Shown piece after piece: positions 42,758-53,737 of a stretch of 64,000 nt of DNA (within the stretch, counting starts at the first letter, position 1; the number at the start of each line of letters is the position of its first letter). Below the pieces are notes generated by a model. The model ran no database searches and was not told the DNA's origin. It worked only from the letters and a program-made list of their open reading frames with translations. The DNA lies in the NCBI GenBank assembly GCA_030867875.1, contig JAOWCC010001634.1, positions 37,219,867-37,283,866 on the forward strand, given 5' to 3'. Position numbers and translations under genes: made by a program. This stretch comes from Actinernus sp. WN-2022. Taxonomy: Eukaryota; Cnidaria; Anthozoa; Actiniaria; Actinernidae.

Positions 42758-45401
42758 TACTATGTTCATTCGATCAGCCGGACGCTGAACGAGAGTGGCG
42801 TCTTTGGCCAGAGGTGTTTTAATACTGACCAAGTTCGGGGGGCTAAGAAGGACTGAGAAAGTCTATGACCAAGTGTCCACTACTGTAATTGATATAATTA
42901 TTATAGCTTAACAACCAGAGCATTTTTCAATCAGGGATGTCAGTAAATAGCCAATCATCAACCAAAGTAACGTCATGATTGGTTTTAGAAAGGTAAACGC
43001 GATTGATTAAAAACATTGACTTTAGTGTGGCATTTGATTGGCTGACTTATTTGGATGGTCTATGATTAGTAGAAAAGTATTCAAGTAACCAATGTTAAAG
43101 TTTCGTACAGCTTTTCGCAGAGCTGTAATTGTTCAAGTTTTGTTCATATTGGATATACTGTTAGGAAATGCTAGCCACGTGGTCGTACTGTATGGCAAAC
43201 ACATCAGAAAGAAACTCGAAAGAGATTTGGTCGTGTTATTAACAACTGGCCTATTTGTAAATTATGTTTTCCACCTCCGATAGATTGTCGATGCGTTCTT
43301 AATGTGATGTATCAGCACGTGACTGTTAAATGCGTGATGAGTAGGAAATATTCTTCATTTACTGCACATAGCAATTTTGTAATGCGTGATTTGCATGATA
43401 GCATCATGATACTACAACTACCATAATTACTAATTAATTTAATTCAACTTAAACAATTTAATTTAGACCATTGTTTTGGTATTCTCAGAGGAGTTAATAT
43501 ATGAATAACAAAAATTCGAAAAGGATCGTACGGGTAGTTGCAGTATAATGTCATCATGCAAATCGCTTTTTCAGTTATTGGGTACATTTATTGCATAATT
43601 GCAAATAGCTTAACAATCATAGAGCGGTTTTCAATAACGGAATCAAGAAAAATGACAACTAAAGTAAAGTCATGATTGGTTTTAGAAAGCAACAACAAGC
43701 AGGGTAACCAGAAGGAAATTGCAAAACAATCACTGAATCACTTTAAACACACTGTGAAAACCGCGCTATTACAAATGTTGACATGCAACTGTGCTCCTTT
43801 GGAATCTGAGATCTACAAATTCAGGCCAGTCTAGTTTCCTTTTATAACAATACATGTAAAAAGAATTGATCTATCATTAAGCCAATGTACAATATTTATG
43901 AGTTTAAAATAAAGTTGCAGCCTATTTACGTTTTGATTGTGCAGGTTGTGTTGTGTTCTGTGCCATTTTTTTTTTTTCATTTTTTTGGGGGGGGGGGGGG
44001 GGAGGGGGGGAGATGTGTGGATGTGACCGAAGAGTTGTCAAGAGTTCCATGGCACGTTTTTTTCTTATTCTCCATACTAAAATAAATAGTACTAGAAAGT
44101 GCGAGAGGAGTATGTTGCATTGTTCGGATATACTCCGAACGAAAAACCGAATAAGTACCTGCTGATTATAAACCACAGATCGAAATAAAAGTTCGGGGGG
44201 TGAAGAAACATAGGGCCCCTAAGGGCAACTCGCTTATGATCAGCGAGCAATTTTGGCATATACTAAAAACACGTCTCCGATGAATAAAAGTTCAGAGTAG
44301 AAATTCAGAGTACGTCATCAGTAAGTGATTTATGGGGGGACCCAATACCATGCCTGTCCACGTTCAGTACCTGTCTGGCATAAGAAATTAGATATGGTAT
44401 GTATTTCAAATCATGTGACCGTTTACATCATCGTTGCGTCATCGCAACTAAATTATTGACAGGGATCCACTACCATGTCTGTCCAGGTTTGAGCCACCTG
44501 CAAGTAATCTTAAGCGAATTAGCCATGAAAATTTAATATCGTGAACATATTCTGAACATGGTACGAATTTTGCTAACATATATTACGGCATTCGGAAATG
44601 AAAATCCACCCAACCCCGATAACTCATCCTGCGCATGCGCACATCCACGAGTTAACACTGGGTAACCCCCCAAATAAACTCGTATGTTGAGTGGTTTCAC
44701 TTAACCGGTGAACCAATATCTAATAGTGTGTATCTAATAGTCGAACAGGAACAAAAGAAAACAATAGCATTAGGGTATAATATAATTGTGACTATTAGTC
44801 TAGGTTTAGTGAAATCACAAGTCACATGTGTGACGTCACTGGATCTGCGCATTTATATTCGTCTCCAGAAATACTACAAAATAAGTGCATTTTTGGGGCA
44901 ATTTTCAATTTAAATGTCTTACTTTGAGAAACCTTGACGGTGTCCATAATTTTTCTAATAGAAGCCTTGCAGTCACACATATTTTTACTTTTGTGAATAT
45001 AAATGTTGCAGACCTAGTGACGTCACACGTGATTAGCAGAACTTTAACGGCATAAAAATTGTCGTCTGATTTTGGCAATTATGCCTGACTTCGATACGAA
45101 ATAAAATTATGTTCACACTCCAACTGAAATTGATTTTAATTACACAAAATGGCTAAGGGAAGCCTAGAATTTAATAAAATAATAACGGTATCCGTTTTTT
45201 CATTTCATTGGCACTTTAACCCTGGCCATAGCATTTGAATTTCAAGTTCCGCTTTTGATAACGTTACGGAGGTGTTCTTGTAGTTAGATTTCATCAGATA
45301 AAAAAAAAACGGGCTTAAGTGGCGTTAAATGGATTTTTTTTCGCAGTGTATTTCATTGACTTTAATAATGGCTGCTTCATGCTAAGCTATATTTCAGTTT
45401 T
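42758..45401. other. Non-coding stretch
   Basis: No protein is recognised. A G-run with one A lies at 43987-44010. GGCACT-TTAA near 45210 looks like the right end of a TTAA element, but I found no matching left end. Confidence 0.4.
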
Positions 45402-46060
45402 TTTTGCGTTGTGAGTTTCGTTTTTGCGTTGTGAGTTTTGTTTTTGCGTTGTGGCTTTTGTTTTTGCATTGTGGCTTTGTTTTTGCGTTGTGGCTTTGTT
45501 TTTGCGTTGTGGATTTGTTTTTGCGTTGTGGCTTTTGTTTTTGCGTTGCGACTTTTGTTTTTGCGCTGTGGCTTTTATTTTTGCGTTGTGGCTTTTGTTT
45601 TTGCGTTGCGACTTTTGTTTTTGCGTTGTGGCTTTTGTTTTTGCGTTGTGGCTTTTGTTTTTGCGTTTTTGTGGCTTTTGTTTTTGCGTTGTGGCTTTTG
45701 TTTTTGCGTTGTGGCTTTTGTTTTTGCGTTTTTGTGGCTTTTGTTTTTGCGTTGTGGCTTTTGTTTTTGCGTTGTGGCTTTTGTTTTTGCGTTGTGGCTT
45801 TTGTTTTTGCGTTGTGGCTTTTGTTTTTGCGTTGTTGCTTTTGTTATCGTGTTGTGGCTTTTGTTATCGTGTTGTGGCTTTTGTTTTCGTGTTGTGCATG
45901 GCTTTTGTTATCGTGTTGTGGCTTTTGTTATCGTGTTGTGGCTTTTGTTATCGTGTTGTGGCTTTTGTTATCGTGTTGTGGCTTTTGTTATCGTGTTGTG
46001 GCTTTTGTTATCGTGTTGTGGCTTTTGTTATCGTGTTGTGGCTTTTGTTATCGTGTTTTG
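45402..46060 (+). repeat. 20-bp minisatellite, second copy
   Basis: About 32 units of TTGTGGCTTTTGTTTTTGCG and then TTGTGGCTTTTGTTATCGTG run in the direction opposite to the 33.5-kb array. They end at the same border (TTTTGTCCATACCGGCCACC). All three forward frames stay open for about 230-256 codons because the unit holds no stop. Just beyond lie short telomere-like CCCTAACCCT stretches (46089-46117). Confidence 0.9.
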
Positions 46061-46459
46061 TCCATACCGGCCACCGTACCAAACAATGCCTAACCCTGAA
46101 ACAATACAAACCCTAACCCTAAAACAATGTAATTCTTTGTCAGTGCAGTCCAACTGGGGTCCAATAAAATGCAAGGTTTTGAGAGGTGAAGAGCTGCTTT
46201 TGGTATGAGGCTATTGTCGGAGTAGAATTTATAGTTGATGAAATGGTGTTGGTATATAACGGACGAGTTTTAACTGGATGCGTTTAGTGGCGTTGAAAAG
46301 CACAGTAAATTTAGGTATCAGCAGGTTATAATCAGTTGCAGTGTCCATTAGAGTGCCAGGAGACGGACTAGGGCCAGGATTCAGTTCGCAAAACTCGCTA
46401 AATAGAAAGCTTTTACCCTAAAAAAACATTGTAATTGTAAACTGGACCGATACTTACTG

Positions 46460-46860
46460 ACATTCAAGACAAATTTCTTAAAACCGTTAATTGTAGAAAG
46501 AAAGCAGGCTGCAGAGGAGTTGCTTGTTGAATACATGGACTATGACTTCTGGCTCTGGTAATAGTCGCGGGCAGACTCAGTTGTTGTCTTGTAGTTTTAC
46601 TACTTCCACGGCATGGACTGCACGGATCGAGGCTCCCGCACGATTCTCGTGTGAACACTCAACTGAGCTGCGAGGCTTTCAGAATCAGCGTTAGCAGGTT
46701 TATCGGATTGTTCAGTTATTTTTGATTCCTGCATTACCTGTTACATTACTACTCCATGTTCTAATTTCGTTTCTACCGAGTGGAGACTTCATGCGATGTC
46801 ACTGTTTCGAACTGATTTTGTCTCGCTTGTAATTGACGGCCAGGGAAAATGGTGTGTATT
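46460..46860 (-). repeat. Repeat family C, uninterrupted copy
   Basis: This is the reverse complement of 19770-19868 joined directly to 21677-21953. The joint near 46735 (CCTGCATTACCTG) is the empty site of the LINE and Harbinger-like insertions at 19869-21676. Confidence 0.75.
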
Positions 46861-46871
46861 ATATTGGGTGT

Positions 46872-48120
46872 ATTGTACGAGGATCGCCGAACATCAGTCA
46901 GTGGTACGGCGTATCTAAAACGCAGGTAGCGGGTAACGGGTAACGGATAGATGAAAGTTTTTTGAAATTATATAAGTACAAAAATATTATCTGGCACCCG
47001 TTTACGGTGTGTATGGGGTGAAAAAGAGACAAATGTCTGCTTAGGTACACCATTATCAGCGTAGACTGATTATGTGTAAACGAAACGAAATACCAGCCAG
47101 GACGTAAGAAATAGCTCTATAATCCAATGCGCAATCAGTTGACAACTGTGTATGGAAGATAGATTATCCATGAACATTGTGCCCAAATATGTGGTTAATC
47201 GATGCAAGAATTGGTTATAACAATCTACGTCGAAATCCGTATCTTAGCTTTCTTACTGTGCCGCCATGAAACTACAATCTTGGACAATGATTGTGGACTC
47301 TGGTCGCTTTAATAGACTGTCCATTCATTTAACTCCCACTCCGGCCCCCCTTTGAACACCTTCAATCTGAAAATTGCTTCCATGGTTTGGGAAGCTGCAG
47401 CTGTGTTAACTTTGCGTTAGATATTAATTTTTATTTTCATATAACAGTAATTTTTGTTGACTGTTCCAACATTTTTTATCCATGATTGTAACTCCTTCAG
47501 AGCCGTTCTTAGCCTGGGTCGTCGCGTAACGCTAGCCGCCCCACTAACAGCTGCTTACCTCAGCCACACATCCATTTCCGATCATGGTTATCACTGGTAA
47601 TGGGCTCCTGTCACTGGTCAGGATAACGGTGTATATCAAAGCGAGTATTTTTTTTCTTTTAAAAAAAATAACACCGGACAATTTTTGTATTGTTCTACTG
47701 AACAAATAAATTTAACCTAGTCGTTACCCGTTACGCGTTACCCGTTACCCGTTACCTGCTACCCGTTACCTGCTACCCGTTACCCGCTACCCGTTACCTG
47801 CGTTTTAGACACGCCGGTCAGCAGTAGTTTTTCGCACAGTTTTAATATTTTGGTTGAAATTTCAATTGAGCATTTTGGCGGTCAATTATTTGTGATTACA
47901 AAACACTCGCGCCAAGGGCAGTTAGACCAAATGTCTAGAAACAAACCAGAAGAGGGAAAACAAAAACTGAAGTAAAACCTACTGTAGTTACTATGGTACT
48001 GGGTAAACAAACTAAATCTCTAAAGTGCTCAGATTACGCATCAGTACCAGAATTTGATCTGAACAGTACTAATTTATTAACTAGCTGCGAGGTAGGAGTT
48101 GCTGACAGATATCTCAAGAC
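46872..48120 (+). repeat. Repeat family B, interrupted copy
   Basis: Family B sequence at 46872-46900 and from 47818 on is collinear with 32028-32300, with an insertion between. The second part continues through CTAAAGTGCTCAGATTACGC, also seen in the 32.3-kb copy. Confidence 0.6.
46902..47816. mobile_element. TIR element with ACCCGTT subterminal repeats
   Basis: The left GGCGTATCTAAAACGCAGGT and right ACCTGCGTTTTAGACACGCC are inverted ends. Right-end tandem motifs (TTACCCGTTACC and CTACCCGTTACC) run from about 47722 to 47800, with a few inverse units at the left (GCGGGTAACGGGTAACGG). GTCAG is found on each side. The empty site is at about 32060. No ORF with motif. Confidence 0.7.
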
Positions 48121-48129
48121 TAGCTAGCT

Positions 48130-49565
48130 GCACGATAGTAGTCTGAACATAGTAGATTTATCAACAGGACGGCGGTGTTCGTTAAAGCGATCCTTAAGGC
48201 GACGTTTCGTTTCTCCGATGTATTGATCATTTACAGCGTTTGCATTGTACATACCATGTAAATGAGACTTTTAGAGTTACAGTTCATGTGATCTTTGATG
48301 CATCTGGTTTCGCCAGTAGAGTGAAATGTGTAATTAGTTTGGCTGTTGTTTATGTATTTACAGGTTACGCAATTGTTATCACAGCAAAATGAGCCACAGG
48401 GGTTATTAGGTTTGTTAGTGCGGAGTTTAGACCTAACTAAGATGTCGTGTAAGTTATTACTGCGACGGTAGGCTACGAAAGGTGCAGCCGTGAACACGTT
48501 AGCACATCGATGAGATGAAGAAAGTATGTTAAAGTGTTTGTGGATGACTGAAAATATGGGTGTTAGAGCAGGGTTATATGTTATTACCAGAGGGACTCGG
48601 TGGGGTTGGTTGTTAGTTTGCTTAGGTGTAAGTGCTCCTGTCCTAGAGATGTTGCGAACGCGATCTGTTTCCTTGTCTAGAAAAGAGCGATTATATAGCC
48701 ACGTTTGTTGAGGTAGGCTTGAGTTCGTTAGTGCGAGAATTAAAGGTTTTGTCTGAAGATACAATACAATACAATATTTATTTATTAGCACCTTGAAAAC
48801 ATATGAGTTACATTGGTGTATATCTAATAAAATAAAGAAATAAAAATGAAAATATACGATTTAGGGCTTAATCTGTGTAGTATATAACTCTATAAAAAAT
48901 GTTTTAATGTGGCACTAACATCGTCTTTCATAGATAAGATGTAGTAGAACAAAGTAGTATGGCTAAAGAATGAGAGAAGTTTCAGAGACTGAAAGGAATA
49001 GCGCGTTTGGTGTGCTTAGGGTGAGAAGATGAATGTAAGAGGTACTGGTATTTGTCAGTGGGCTTAGTATAGAGGTTTGTGTCGATGTTACCGTTATTGA
49101 TAGAAATATTAACGTCTAAAAAGGGTACTGAAGAGACGGAGTGAAATGAAGTAATTTGATTAAGATAAGAGGTGAATGTAAGGAGTTCGTTTTCTGTGTG
49201 CATCCAGATCATGAAAATGTCGTCTATGTAACGCCACCAAGTGTGTGGATGGCGTGGGGCGTGAGTGAGTGCATCAGCTTCAAATTTAGCTAGGAACAGG
49301 TTGGCGAATGAAAGTGCCATTCTAGTACCCATGGCAGTACCGTGTACTTGTAAGTAGCGTTCGTGGTTAAATTCGAAGTTGTTCATGGTTAAAATCATTC
49401 TAATGAGATCACAAAGTGTTTCAGTGCGTATGGTAGATGTGGTACGAGTGTTGAGAAAGTGACGACAAGCATCGATACCTTCGTCATGAGGTATGTTGGT
49501 GTATAGCGAGGAAACGTCGAGTGTGACAAGAATTGCGTGACAAGGAAGTTGGCCGAGTTGACCTA
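48130..49565 (-). mobile_element. Penelope-like element, third copy
   Basis: The minus-strand reverse transcriptase part (49560 to 48985) carries HGTAMGTRMALSFANLFLA and RYIDDIFMIW, then YTKPTDKYQYLLHSSSHPKH. After a LINE tail it resumes with PLVITYNPALTPIFSVIHKH and DILVRSKL, and the GIY-YIG region (TGETRCIKDHMNCNSKSLIY; after a frameshift QYIGETKRRLKDRFNEHRR). It is truncated at both ends. In motif B, MALSFANLF has L where the paralogue has P. Confidence 0.85.
48755..48985 (-). mobile_element. LINE 3' end inside the Penelope copy
   Basis: Read on the minus strand, it carries the end of a coding frame (TLFYYILSMKDDVSATLKHF, stop), a short AT-rich 3' UTR with AATAAA and an ATTGT-repeat tail (ACAAT repeats at 48758-48773 on the plus strand). 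It is strongly 5'-truncated. Confidence 0.65.
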
Positions 49566-49586
49566 GTTACTCGGGCTGCCTGTGGC

Positions 49587-51223
49587 TAGGCTTTAGCACA
49601 TTCTGCTCGAAAAAAAGGCTATTCTGCTCGAAAGAATTGCCCGAAAAAATGACTATTCTGCTCGAAATTATGCTCCAAAAGTACTATTATGCTCGAATTT
49701 ATGCTTCTGAAAAATTTGGGGCAGTTGCAGTCTTAGCTTGTACAAGCCGATTTTTTTTTTTTTTTTCATGGATTAGTACTAATTTTACGTACGAGCTATA
49801 GGTCGGACTTTTTCGGAGCCTGCAATAAAGTTAAAGACCCTGTGTCCGAGCCCATGGTGCTTTGCGCCAATGTTATGATTAGTTTGTTTATCAACGGCCG
49901 CATAAATTAAAGGCCAGCTTTTAGGCGAACTAAAATGCTCTCGATTGTTTATAAGTTTCATAAAAGAAGTACACATACACTTTTGGATAGCGAATTTCAT
50001 AATTTCTACCGGATTAAAAACCCAATCGAGCCGACGAATTTTCCCCGGATGCTTCGAATATGATTTTAACAGTACTCGGCAGGAAGCCAGTTGTTCTGTC
50101 TTTAGATTCTAATTCGATTTACGCTTGCGACTAATTTCACAACTCTACAAGCAAATAGATACTCTTGTTACCTTGTTTTTATGTCTCCAGTATTGCTTAG
50201 CTGTATTTGAAGATCTCTACTTTCCTTGCGAATGATATATTTTGAGTGCAAATTGAAATCTCGTACTCGCACTCGAGTCAAACTCACAGCGAAGTAACAG
50301 CTGAACTCGATCGGCAGATTGGAGTTTGACCCGCGATCGTAGTCAGTTGGTAGCAAGACTTTCTGGACGTACTGGAGGATGAAAAAGAAGGTTAATGACA
50401 TTGCTTTCTCTGCTAATAAAAATGCAAAACATATACAGATACAGATAAGTCGTAACACCTCAGTGGAGCCTAGCCGTGCGAAATTATAATTACGAATGTT
50501 CTTGATGCCAGAAGTGGTTGCTTTGTGCCGCTTTGTATTTCCATCGAAGCCCGCCGGTCCCTTGGTGCAGCAAATCCCCGGGAAACTCACGTAGTAGTCC
50601 TTTTGAACCACAAGTGTTCTCTTGTAGATCTAGAGAAAGTAAAATGTGGACTGCCGAAGGATTATTTGTCGAGTCGCTTCGCCTCGCTGTCTCGGTCCTT
50701 TCTTCGGCATTCCTCTACTCGCCACTCTAGATCGGGATTCGAAGAAATATTCGAACTAAAGTTTCATTTAAAAAAGTATATATACAAAAGTTAAGATAAA
50801 AGAAAGTTAGTTAAGCATATATACATATCAATAATTACACGATGGCCCAAACTAGGGATGGATTTCAAGAGATTCGGGAGTCACTAACAACAACAATGAT
50901 CTTTCTGATTTTCATAGCCTACGAAAATGATTTGCGCGCGCAAAGCACCATGGGCTCGGACACAGGGTCTTTAAGATAAGTTAAAGCATTGGTAACCAAC
51001 TGTCTTTCTTGTCCTTCATCGTCATGGTCAATGATTTCTGTTTGTTCCGCCGCCATCTTTGTTTTGCTCGTACCCAGCTCCCTCTCGTCTTCACTTTTCC
51101 TCATTCCCAGCCCCAAAAATATGCAAAATGGCCTATTCTGCCCCGATTATGCCCCAATTACGTTTTCTGCTCCTGAGGCCCTATTATGCTCGAAATTCTG
51201 CCGGCAGAATGTGCTAAAGCCTA
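49587..51223. mobile_element. hAT-like DNA transposon
   Basis: TIRs are TAGGCTTTAGCACATTCTGC and its reverse complement, with an exact 8-bp duplication CCTGTGGC (49579-49586 and 51224-51231). The YARNG-type end and the 8-bp target fit hAT. Subterminal ATTCTGCTCGAAA repeats occur on the left. A minus-strand ATG at about 51054 opens a short frame (MAAEQTEIIDHDDEGQERQL), perhaps the remains of a transposase start. No transposase core remains. Confidence 0.85.
49835..50970. mobile_element. TTAA-flanked element nested in the hAT element
   Basis: The ends AGACCCTGTGTCCGAGCCCA and the reverse complement are perfect for over 30 bp, with TTAA at 49831-49834 and 50971-50974. The interior carries a minus-strand frame at 50611-50168 with no recognised motif. 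Confidence 0.85.
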
Positions 51224-51691
51224 CCTGTGGCTGCCTGCATGCCGTTTTTTTTGTTCCGTGCAACACCATTTCTGCGCATGCGTTAAATTATGCATTAATT
51301 GTGATGGTCGTGATGTTTCTCATATTTTACCCATTTTTCTGAGTTCCTCCTGATCTTGGTTTGGGCCGAATGGATGAAATACGAGAAAAATATCATATCA
51401 AGTGCTTCCAAGAGAGGACTGGAAAACAAAGAAAGCTAAAATTCGAAGAAATAGATATTGGAATCTATAAGCCATCGGCTGTGCTGCATTTAAAACATCC
51501 GAGGAGAACATCTTATTTTGGATGAAGGCACTTCAAGACCAATATTATGAGTCTCTTAAAAACTGTCAGTGATTTACCGTAAGTTGGATCGACCACTTAA
51601 ATGAGGCAGAGACACAGTCAGAGAGTATTGAGATCAAGTAATTTCGTTCCAGCGAAGATATTGACCTAGCGGAAGGGTGTCTATAAAACGA

Positions 51692-51815
51692 AGACCTATA
51701 AAACGAAGACCGAAGACCGAAGACCTATAAAACGAAAACCGAAGACCGAAGACCGGGTGTCTATAAAACGAAGACCTATAAAACGAAGACCGAAGACCGA
51801 AGACCGAAGACCCCT
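51692..51815. repeat. Tandem repeat of AAGACC units
   Basis: Units of ACCTATAAAACGAAGACCGA and GAAGACCGAAGACCG are repeated in two blocks, with GTGTCTATAAAACGAAGACC starting each. A reversed, weaker version (GGTCTTCGGTTTTTCGGGGT) lies near 57930-57990. Confidence 0.75.
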
Positions 51816-51834
51816 CTTAGTAATAACCAAAGGG

Positions 51835-51960
51835 AAGAATTATTAGCTGAATATTAGAAGTCTTTAGGAGTGGCCGGTAGCGCGGTGACTTTCATTCTCT
51901 GCTCCCCTAGTATATATATGTAATTAAATATTTTTGTTTTTTCTCGTATGTAAATTATGA
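51835..51960 (-). mobile_element. Family A 3' block, reversed
   Basis: AGTCTTTAGGAGTGGCCGGT, then AGCGCGGTGACTTTCATTCT is the reverse complement of the family A 3' block. Directly after it begins the large LINE. With the reversed 5' block at 63888-64000 it suggests that the LINE sits inside a minus-strand family A copy. Confidence 0.6.
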
Positions 51961-52997
51961 GATATTATGAGATATTGGTTAGACTTGGGTAATAGGAACG
52001 AGTTTGTGGTCGATTGGCAAGATGCTAAAGACGCGGTGGGAGTCGTAATCGAGAGAATTGTTAAAATCTCCCAAATTCAAGAGGGCAAATCGGTAGCGAG
52101 CTCAATGTTTACCCTGACCTTTTACGAAACAAAAGGAAAAGTGATGATTCAAGGACTATTTCATGATCATTGGGTATCGGTAGAGTTTCCAGTTCTACAG
52201 AAAATGGTGGATTGTTTGGAAGAAGGGAAGCAACCAGCGGAAGCGTATGAAGAATGTGCTGGTATGAACATAACAGTGGCGGATGGCGACCTGGAGTTAT
52301 CGGATGCCGAGTCAGAACAAGTTACTGATGTGGATGTTTTAAATGCTTGGGGAGGATGACATTATTGATAACAAGGATCATATTAGTAGAAAGCCTACAA
52401 AGGGGCGCAGGAAACACCAAACGGTAATATCTTCGCCAGTAGTGTGGCGTTCACCTAAACAACTAGAATGCGCATCTCCTATTACATCGGTCAATATATC
52501 AAACGCTGTAGATAAACTTCTGACCGTGTCTGAGAGGATTGAAAAGCTAGAGTCGATAGTCGCCGAGGTTGAGAATACGTCAGCGTCACAGAAAATCGAG
52601 GAAATGAACTTTGACGAACGCATCTATGAGATTTTAGACAACTTTGAGAACTTCAACATGAGTTGGTTGTTGTTAAACGTCAAACGCAGCAGGAGATTGA
52701 CAGTTGGCGGGATATGGCTTCCAAATTGGAAGCAGATAATAAAAAACTATCCGCCAAGGTGACAAGCTTACAAGATCAACAATTGAATCTTTGTAAAAAA
52801 TTAAAGGCGATGGAAGGAGAGCAGGCTGTATGCAAGTCTAACAGTTTGGCTCTGAGTGATGCACAAAACAAGTTAGAAAGCTTGACTCCCGGCTTGACTA
52901 CAAGTTGCGAATTATTGGATGAGAAACTCGCAATATTGGAAACTAGTCTAAAGCCTCAGGAATTGAGTGATAACCATGAGTCACAGCACGTATCTCT

Positions 52998-53098
52998 AAG
53001 GGAGCCTCCAAGGGAGCCTCCAAGGGATACGGAGCCTCCAAGGGAGCCTCCAAGGGAGCCTCCAAGGGAGCCTCCAAGGGAGCCTCCAAGGGAGCCAG
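52998..53098 (+). repeat. 12-bp coding repeat (REPP)n
   Basis: GGGAGCCTCCAA is repeated about eight times with one interruption (GGGATACGGAGCCTCCAA). It gives a Pro/Glu/Arg linker between the coiled coil and the SGNH domain without disturbing the frame. Confidence 0.9.
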
Positions 53099-53493
53099 AG
53101 GCCCAGGCGATCCCTATCGTGGGATTTGAGGGGAGACGGCCTGCGTCACCAGTTGTCAATACGGATGCTAAATTTGATACGGATATTGTTCTACTTATGG
53201 ATTCTAACCGTAAATTCATTCATGGAAAGGGGTTATATCCTGGTCAGACAGTATCAATTTTAAAGTGTGGGAATTTAGAAACTGCAAAAAACATTTTGAG
53301 TAACCCACACTTCAATGCCCCTAAGAAGCTTGTAATACATGTTGGAGTGAATGATGTGGAATTCGCTTCAGTCCAGGACATTTATGACACTGGTTTTCAG
53401 GAGGTGGTTGCTTTAGCAACTGAAACCTTTCCGGATACAAAAATTATCATTTCAGAGATTACACCAAGAGGAGACACCCTGCAGGGGAACATT

Positions 53494-53652
53494 TAGCCTG
53501 CTTACAGGCTCTCGGGTTTTTTCGGAAATGTTAGTTTTCGGGTCGGGCTTGGGTTACCCGTGGGCCGAGCGAGGTCCACAGGTAACCCAACATTTCCACC
53601 CAACCCGAAAACTAATATTTCCGAAAAAACCTGAGAGCCTGTAAGCAGGCTA
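53494..53652. mobile_element. 159-bp foldback MITE, Mutator-like, in ORF1
   Basis: The arms begin TAGCCTGCTTACAGGCTCTC and continue CGGGTTTTTTCGGAAATGTT, near-perfect inverted. The 9-bp target GGGAACATT is exact on both sides (53485-53493 and 53653-53661). Removal with one target copy leaves ORF1 in register. Confidence 0.9.
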
Positions 53653-53737
53653 GGGAACATTAACCAAATTAATCGGTTTATTGGACACAATTTTGGTGAC
53701 GTTATAAAACATCCTGATATTGGCAGGGATTGTCTTT

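Larger units (their letters stand above)
49569..51690 (+). mobile_element. Repeat family A, copy 4, split by a hAT-like element
   Basis: The hairpin start ACTCGGGCTGCCTGTGGC (49569-49586) continues after the insertion as CTGCCTGCATGCCG (51231 on) and TTTCTGCGCATGCGTTAAAT. The decayed coding piece FKTSEENILFWMKALQDQYY follows at about 51490-51560. Confidence 0.65.
51967..53735 (+). pseudogene. LINE ORF1: coiled coil, REPP repeat, SGNH domain
   Basis: Three overlapping frames (51967-52359, 52343-52762, 52663-53493) read as one ORF1 with two frameshifts. The first part is unrecognised. The middle has coiled-coil heptads (SKLEADNKKLSAKVTSLQDQ). A run of REPP repeats (52998-53098) follows, then a domain with VLLMDSNRKF, HVGVNDVEF and EITPRGD, matching blocks of SGNH-type esterase domains known in LINE ORF1 proteins. 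The first block has MDSN where classical GDSL enzymes have GDS. A MITE splits the frame at 53494. It probably binds element RNA. Confidence 0.65.

Noticed and set aside
45203..45217. Right end of another TTAA element (GGCACT-TTAA)
   Set aside because: I could not find a matching left terminus upstream, so no element is called.
45404..46208. Three long overlapping Cys/Phe-rich open frames
   Set aside because: They are the three readings of a 20-bp tandem repeat without stop codons. There is no start context, splice evidence or domain.
50168..50611. Minus-strand 147-residue frame in the TTAA element
   Set aside because: No recognisable domain and no splice or promoter evidence; noted only as interior sequence of the element.
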